A program made the position numbers and the translations under genes. Of a stretch of DNA of 64,000 nucleotides, positions 59,937 to 64,000 are shown one piece after another. The notes under the pieces were generated by a model that worked only from the letters and a program-made list of their open reading frames with translations, did not search any database and was not told the origin of the DNA. The stretch's first letter is position 1; each line of letters starts with the position of its first letter. The stretch is from Roseiarcus sp963829505 (GTDB taxonomy: Bacteria; Pseudomonadota; Alphaproteobacteria; Rhizobiales; Beijerinckiaceae), in NCBI GenBank assembly GCA_963829505.1, contig CAWHIL010000002.1, positions 248,001 through 312,000 of the forward strand. The letters are read 5' to 3'.

Positions 59937-60586
59937 CGCGCGCCAGCCAGCAGCCGCCGCTCGGCGACGAAGCCCATGGCCGCCAGCGTGAGGTTGATCG
60001 CGAGATAGAAGAGGCCGCCGCCGACATACGCCTCGAGCGGGCGGTAGGTCATCGAGGCGATGTTCATGCTGACCCGCGTCAGTTCGGCGATGCCGACGAC
60101 GGAAACGAGCGAGGAGGCCTTGATGAGAAGGATGAACTCGTTGATCAGCGGCGGGATCGAGATGCGCAAGGCCTGCGGCAGAAGGATCCTCAGCCATCGG
60201 TCGAAGGGGCCGTATCCGAGCGCGACCGCGGCCTCGCCCTGCCCGGGCGGAACCGCGTTCAGCGCCCCCCGGAGGATCTCCGCCTGATAGGCCCCGGACG
60301 ACAGGCTCAAGCCCCCGATGGCCGCCACCAGCGCCGGCACGTCGAGGCCGACGGTTGCGAGGAAGTCGTAGATGAAGAGCAGCAGGACAAGCAGCGGCAC
60401 GCCGCGGAAGACGCTGACATAGGCGCCCCCAAGCCGTTCGAGGGCCGGCCGGCCGGAGAGACGCGCGAGGCAGACGAGCGTGCCGAAGACGAAGCCGAGC
60501 GCGATGCCGGCGAGCGACAGCGCGACCGTCACGCCCGCGGCCTCAGTCAGATAGCCGAACGAGTGAAGGATGACCGAGAAACGCAT
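59933..60586 (-). CDS. Amino-acid ABC transporter permease 1
   Basis: The 217-residue permease begins MRFSVILHSFGYLTEAAGVT and has the EAA loop GALNAVPPGQGEAAVALGYG then PFDRWLRILLPQALR. FRGVPLLVLLLFIYDFLATV is the typical first part of the HisM/GlnP family. It shares a four-base overlap with the second permease. It lies 211 bases from the binding-protein gene, with a palindromic repeat in between. Confidence 0.93.
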   Translation of the reverse strand: MRFSVILHSFGYLTEAAGVTVALSLAGIALGFVFGTLVCLARLSGRPALERLGGAYVSVFRGVPLLVLLLFIYDFLATVGLDVPALVAAIGGLSLSSGAYQAEILRGALNAVPPGQGEAAVALGYGPFDRWLRILLPQALRISIPPLINEFILLIKASSLVSVVGIAELTRVSMNIASMTYRPLEAYVGGGLFYLAINLTLAAMGFVAERRLLAGAR

Positions 60587-60693
60587 CCGGGTTCGTCGCC
60601 CGTTTCACTTTGCCGGTTCGCCCGGACGCAGGCGGCGAACGCCGCGGTTACCTCCAGCACGCCGTCAGGTATTTGAGATGAGGCCTCTGGTTT

Positions 60694-60780
60694 CCGTCAT
60701 TGCGAGCACGAGCGAAGCAATCCATGCCGCCGCTCCGCCTCGCGCCGATGGATTGCTTCGCCTTCGGCTCGCAATGACGG
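60694..60780. repeat. Palindromic repeat, CGTCATTGCGAGC type
   Basis: Left arm CCGTCATTGCGAGC...GAAGCAATCCAT and right arm ATGGATTGCTTCG...GCTCGCAATGACGG form an 87-base inverted repeat. It sits between the binding protein and the permease genes of one operon, where a hairpin could give differential expression by stabilising the upstream mRNA. Fragments appear at 26077 and 59232. Confidence 0.88.
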
Positions 60781-60797
60781 CGCCGCCGACGCCCGCG

Positions 60798-61652
60798 TCA
60801 GATGGCCGGCTGAGGCACCGTCGTCGGCAGCGCCATCGACTGGCCGAACCACTCCTTCTGGATCTTCGCCATCGTGCCGTCGCCGTCGAGTTTGACGAGC
60901 GCGGCGTTGATCGCGTCCATGAGCGGCTGGTCGTCGAGCCGGGCGACCCACGAGAAGTAGGTCGGCTGGCCGAAGGCCGGCGTCACCACCGCGAAGGCGT
61001 CAGACCGCTGCGCCGCCGCGTAGGCGAGGTTCGGCAGAGAGTTGACGGCGGCGTCGATGCGGCCGGCCGCGAGATCGGCGTAGGACTGGTTGTTGTCGAC
61101 GTATTCCTTGACCTCGACCGGCTTTCCGAGCTTCGCCGCGAACTCCTTGAGCTGGGCGAGCTGCGACGTCCCCTTCTGGCCGCCGACCGTCTTGCCGGCG
61201 ATGTCCTCGGGCTTCATGATGCTCTTGTCGTCGGCGCGCTTCATGAGGGCCGCCGTCGCGTCGGCGATCGGCACCGAGAAGGCGTAGCGCTTCATGCGCT
61301 CCTTGGTGATCGTCACCGGCGCGATGACGAGGTCGAACTTCTTCGCCTCGAGACCGGGAAGCACGCTCGTCCAGGGCAGGTCGAGATAGGTGACCTTGAC
61401 GCCCATCTCCTTGCCGACGGCGTCGATGAGCTCGCGGTCGACGCCCTTGTAGGTTCCGTTGTCGGAGATGTCGAAGGGCGGGAACTGCATCTCCGTCGCC
61501 GCCACCAGTTCGCCCTTGGCCTTGATCGCCGCCAGCGTGTCCTCGGCGAAAGCCTGACCGGCGCTCGCCAGGAGGGCCGCCGACGCCGCTCCGCCAAGGG
61601 TCAGTTTCAACGCCGCTCGTCGCGACAGCGCAAAGCCTTCGAAGTCGTTCAT
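60798..61652 (-). CDS. Amino-acid ABC transporter substrate-binding protein
   Basis: This periplasmic binding protein of 284 residues starts MNDFEGFALSRRAALKLTLG, a twin-Arg-like motif (SRRAALK), then GAASAALLASAGQAFA as the rest of the signal. The mature fold has IKAKGELVAATEMQFPPFDI, GVDRELIDAVGKEMGVKVTY and VIAPVTITKERMKRYAFSVP, and ends TMAKIQKEWFGQSMALP. It belongs to the polar amino acid family 3. The frame is open to 61775 without a signal, so ATG 61652 is preferred. It is the first gene of the importer operon. Confidence 0.93.
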   Translation of the reverse strand: MNDFEGFALSRRAALKLTLGGAASAALLASAGQAFAEDTLAAIKAKGELVAATEMQFPPFDISDNGTYKGVDRELIDAVGKEMGVKVTYLDLPWTSVLPGLEAKKFDLVIAPVTITKERMKRYAFSVPIADATAALMKRADDKSIMKPEDIAGKTVGGQKGTSQLAQLKEFAAKLGKPVEVKEYVDNNQSYADLAAGRIDAAVNSLPNLAYAAAQRSDAFAVVTPAFGQPTYFSWVARLDDQPLMDAINAALVKLDGDGTMAKIQKEWFGQSMALPTTVPQPAI

Positions 61653-61857
61653 GGTGATCCCTCCGGTTGCATTTTCCGCCACGCATCTCATCCCAGATTT
61701 GGGGCGCGGCAAAGCGCTTCTTTTCCCTTCCTGCGGCGGCGCGCAGGCGTCTTGAGGTTTATTAAGCATAGACATAACCGCCGGTCAAGGCGACGCCCCG
61801 CGCCGGCTGCAGGCGCTGGAGGGTGGCGGCGGCGCGTCGAACGCGACGCTTTTATCG

Positions 61858-61885
61858 TTGACACATTATGATATTAGAATATTTT
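61858..61885 (+). promoter_or_regulatory. Predicted SQR promoter and AT-rich operator
   Basis: TTGACA (61858-61863), a 16-base spacer and TATTTT (61880-61885) give a sigma-70-like promoter. The spacer and -10 contain ATGATATTAGAATATTTT, an AT-rich patch unusual in this GC-rich DNA. It sits where BigR/SqrR-type ArsR repressors bind upstream of sulfide-oxidation genes. Confidence 0.5.
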
Positions 61886-61931
61886 GTTTGCAGCCGGCCC
61901 GCCAGAAGGGCTGGACGGGGAGGATTGGCGA

Positions 61932-63230
61932 ATGGCCGAGATTGTCATCATGGGCGCGGGCCTCAGCGGCGCGCTCATGGCCTACGAGATGAAAGCGCAG
62001 ATGCGGCGGGAAGACCGGCTGACAGTCGTCACCAAGGACCCGCTGTACCACTTCGTCCCTTCGAACCCCTGGGTGCCGGTGGGCTGGAGGAAACGCGAGG
62101 CGCTTCAGGTCGACCTCGCGCCGGCGTTCGCCAAGCGCGGCGTCGCCTTCCGGCCGAGCCCGGTGACGAAGCTCTCACCCAGCGACAATACGCTCGAGAC
62201 CGCCGACGGATCGAAGATCAAGTACGACTACCTCATCGTCGCGACCGGGCCCGAGCTCGCCTTCGACGAGATCGAGGGTCTCGGCCCCGACGGGTTCACC
62301 GCATCGATCTGCCACATCGACCACGCCGAGAAGGCCGCCGCGCGGTTCGAGGCCTTTTGCCGGAATCCGGGCCCGATCGTGATCGGCGCGGCGCAGGGCG
62401 CCTCCTGCTTCGGCCCGGCCTACGAGTTCATGTTCATCCTCGAGACGGAGCTGCGCCGACGCAAGATCCGCGACCGGGTGCCTATGACCTTCGTCACCGC
62501 CGAGCCCTACATCGGCCATCTCGGCCTCGACGGCGTCGGCGACACCAAGGGCCTCCTGGAAGGCGAGTTGCGCGAGCATCACATCAAATGGATCACGAGC
62601 GCCCGGATCAAGAAGGTCGAGGACGGCAAGATGACCGTCGAGGAGGTCGCTGACGACGGCTCCGTGAAGGCGACCCGGGAGCTGCCGTTCGGCTTCTCGA
62701 TGATCCTGCCGGCCTTCCGCGGAATTGCCCCCTTGCGCGGCCTCGATGGCCTCGTCAATCCGCGCGGCTTCGTCATCGTCGACAAGCATCAGCAGAATCC
62801 GACCTTCCCGAATGTTTTCTCGGTCGGCGTCTGCGTCGCCATTCCCCCCGTCGGCCCGACGCCGGTTCCCTGCGGCGTGCCGAAGACGGGCTTCATGATC
62901 GAATCGATGGTGACGGCGACGGCGCGCAACCTCGGCGAAATTCTGCGCGGTGGAAAGCCGAAATTCCAGGGAACCTGGAACGCCGTCTGCCTCGCCGACT
63001 TCGGCGACAGCGGCATCGCCTTCGTCGCCCAGCCGCAGATTCCGCCCCGCAACGTCAACTGGTCGTCGTCGGGCAAGTGGGTCCACGCCGCCAAGATCGG
63101 CTTCGAGAAGTACTTCCTGCGCAAGATGCGAAAAGGCGAGAGCGAGCCCTTCTACGAGTTGATCGCCCTCAACATGCTCGGCATCGAGAAGCTCAAGGAG
63201 ATCAAAGTCGACGAGGTCGCCGCGCCATAG
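61932..63230 (+). CDS. sqr: Sulfide:quinone oxidoreductase-like flavoprotein
   Basis: This 432-residue FAD enzyme, peripheral to the inner membrane, oxidises sulfide to sulfane sulfur and reduces quinone. MAEIVIMGAGLSGALMAYEM is the FAD-binding motif; YDYLIVATGPELAF follows. Cysteines are at 127 (SICHIDH), 159 (GASCFGPAYEF), 301 (GVCVAIPP) and 314 (PVPCGVPKTGFM). Positions 127 and 159 agree with the redox cysteines of characterised SQRs. The C-terminal amphipathic part is VHAAKIGFEKYFLRKMRKGE. ATG 61932 is chosen over the open frame to 61884. Sulfide detoxification is the likely role. Confidence 0.88.
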   Translation: MAEIVIMGAGLSGALMAYEMKAQMRREDRLTVVTKDPLYHFVPSNPWVPVGWRKREALQVDLAPAFAKRGVAFRPSPVTKLSPSDNTLETADGSKIKYDYLIVATGPELAFDEIEGLGPDGFTASICHIDHAEKAAARFEAFCRNPGPIVIGAAQGASCFGPAYEFMFILETELRRRKIRDRVPMTFVTAEPYIGHLGLDGVGDTKGLLEGELREHHIKWITSARIKKVEDGKMTVEEVADDGSVKATRELPFGFSMILPAFRGIAPLRGLDGLVNPRGFVIVDKHQQNPTFPNVFSVGVCVAIPPVGPTPVPCGVPKTGFMIESMVTATARNLGEILRGGKPKFQGTWNAVCLADFGDSGIAFVAQPQIPPRNVNWSSSGKWVHAAKIGFEKYFLRKMRKGESEPFYELIALNMLGIEKLKEIKVDEVAAP

Positions 63231-63350
63231 CCATTAGCTAGCGGCGAGGATCCTCCGCCGCCCGCTCTCCTCAGGCGGCGGAGGATCTGGCTCGGCGCGC
63301 GCCCCGGCGAGGCGGCGCGGACGTTGCGATTTGGCGAACCGGCAGGACGG

Positions 63351-63365
63351 ATATATATATATTCG
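63351..63365. promoter_or_regulatory. AT-rich operator-like stretch before the ArsR gene
   Basis: ATATATATATATTCG lies about 29-43 bases before the ATG of the BigR/SqrR-like repressor in a GC-rich context. It resembles the AT-rich region of the SQR promoter and is a candidate autoregulatory operator. Confidence 0.45.
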
Positions 63366-63393
63366 AAGGTTTGAAGTTGATGAGTCGAACGTC

Positions 63394-63729
63394 ATGCCGC
63401 TCGCGAAAAAGGCCCTGCCCCGGGACGCGGTGAAGGTCGGCCGCATGGCCGACAACGCCCAGGAAGCGAGCGAATTCCTCAAGGCGCTCGCCCACCAATC
63501 CCGCCTCATGATCCTCTGCAACCTGCTCGACGGCGAAAAGTCGGTCGGCGAGCTCGAGGAGTCGCTGTCGCTCCGGCAATCGACCGTGTCGCAGCAGTTG
63601 GCGCGGCTGCGGCTCGAAGGCCTCGTCGCCGCGAACAGGGACGGAAAGACCATCCACTACAGCATCGCCGACGACAAGGTCCGCGCCGTGATCGCCGTCC
63701 TCTACACCACCTTCTGCGGCAAGCCCTAG
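63394..63729 (+). CDS. ArsR-family sulfide/persulfide-responsive repressor (BigR/SqrR-like)
   Basis: The 111-residue winged-helix protein starts MPLAKKALPRDAVKVGRMAD. The recognition helix is in LRQSTVSQQLARLRLEGLVA and the wing in REDGKTIHYS-like sequence (ANRDGKTIHYSIADDKV). Counting from ATG 63394 the only two cysteines are Cys42 (LMILCNLLDG) and Cys108 (LYTTFCGKP), the pair that forms a disulfide or tetrasulfide in BigR-type sensors. It lies 163 bases after sqr and probably represses it and itself until sulfide arrives. The frame is open to 63331. Confidence 0.88.
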   Translation: MPLAKKALPRDAVKVGRMADNAQEASEFLKALAHQSRLMILCNLLDGEKSVGELEESLSLRQSTVSQQLARLRLEGLVAANRDGKTIHYSIADDKVRAVIAVLYTTFCGKP

Positions 63730-63760
63730 GCGCCTGCCTCGCACGTTGCGCAGGTTCCGC

Positions 63761-63958
63761 TCAGCCGCGAGTTGACAGGCGGAGCACGCTGTACAGCGGA
63801 CAGCTTCCAACGAGCGCGGTTGCGAGCGGCACAAGGCCGATCCAGCCGATCCAGTTGAAGCCGGTTGCTGGCGCAATGAGACCGAGGGCGAAGGCGAGCA
63901 GCGCGATGCCGAGGACGATGCGGACGATGCGGTCCGCGAAACCGACGTTTGCAGACAT
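63761..63958 (-). CDS. DUF2892 (YgaP-type) membrane protein
   Basis: The 65-residue protein MSANVGFADRIVRIVLGIAL...LAFALGLIAPATG has two hydrophobic segments and the motif VGSCPLYSVLRLSTRG, typical of DUF2892, the membrane part of YgaP-like rhodanese proteins. A role in sulfur handling beside SQR is a fair inference. The conserved Cys in GSCPLYS is present. Confidence 0.88.
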   Translation of the reverse strand: MSANVGFADRIVRIVLGIALLAFALGLIAPATGFNWIGWIGLVPLATALVGSCPLYSVLRLSTRG

Positions 63959-64000
63959 GAGGCGTCTCCTGACTTGAGGTTCGAAGCGGGGCGAGCCTGC

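Noticed and set aside
58188..60008. A 606-codon plus-strand frame across the ABC transporter genes
   Set aside because: It is antisense to three clearly functional genes and its composition is His/Asp/Arg-rich shadow sequence.
1..64000. tRNA, rRNA, prophage or plasmid replication genes
   Set aside because: I looked for conserved tRNA arms, rRNA segments, integrase, terminase and replication initiator motifs and found none.

Overview
The window is about 68% GC, dense, and reads as a chromosomal segment of an alphaproteobacterium, most probably order Hyphomicrobiales (Rhizobiales). The evidence is AddAB-type recombination genes, a dsbA-like gene beside smc, a PEPxxWA-CTERM protein, a BigR/SqrR-type regulator with sulfide:quinone reductase, and several dispersed palindromic repeat families. 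I cannot name the genus. I see no rRNA, tRNA, CRISPR array or intact transposase.

Layout. 1-15.2 kb holds housekeeping genes: addB end and addA, a TAXI-type solute receptor with a frameshifted Sel1-like partner, a glutathione transferase, a flavin reductase, the translationally coupled pgeF-midA-lgt set, a class IV aminotransferase coupled to a sulfotransferase-like gene, a UPF0104 membrane protein overlapping a nicotinamidase, and an outer-membrane barrel. 15.4-22.4 kb is a lipid cluster: SDR, three alpha/beta hydrolases, a wax ester synthase/DGAT and an acyl-CoA synthetase. Three of its six genes carry a single-base frameshift.

23.1-29.1 kb is an accessory zone. It has a DUF1902/HicA pair, a BrnT/BrnA pair whose toxin looks chimeric, dispersed repeats, and an AT-richer island (about 27.2-29.0 kb) with an AAA ATPase plus DUF4435 gene pair resembling PARIS-type anti-phage systems. 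That locus is broken: one frameshift, and a 188-bp internal inversion that puts Walker B and the following His motif on the opposite strand. Reversing the inversion in silico restores one continuous reading frame.

29.1-45.8 kb returns to core genes: smc, a DsbA-like protein, an L,D-transpeptidase, a Nudix hydrolase, MscS, a metallophosphoesterase, a cytochrome P460, malonyl-CoA decarboxylase, psuG and a phosphohexomutase. 45.9-53.7 kb is a complete histidine utilisation locus, with hutI-H-G-U on the minus strand and hutF-C on the plus strand. It encodes the five-step formylglutamate route to glutamate plus formate, with a probable HutC operator in the divergent promoter region. 53.6-61.7 kb carries a PEPxxWA-CTERM protein, an aldo/keto reductase, topoisomerase IB, a ketopantoate reductase and a four-gene amino-acid ABC importer. 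61.9-64 kb is a sulfide-response unit: SQR, an ArsR repressor with two cysteines at positions 42 and 108, and a DUF2892 membrane protein.

Repeats matter here. There are five copies of a roughly 110-bp multi-hairpin element, several C/G-rich hairpin repeats in 3' flanks, one repeat of the CGTCATTGCGAGC type, and two arrays of a 21-22-nt AACAGGG-headed tandem repeat. In at least three genes (24.3, 53.7, 55.7 kb) a dispersed repeat appears to supply the last codons and the stop.
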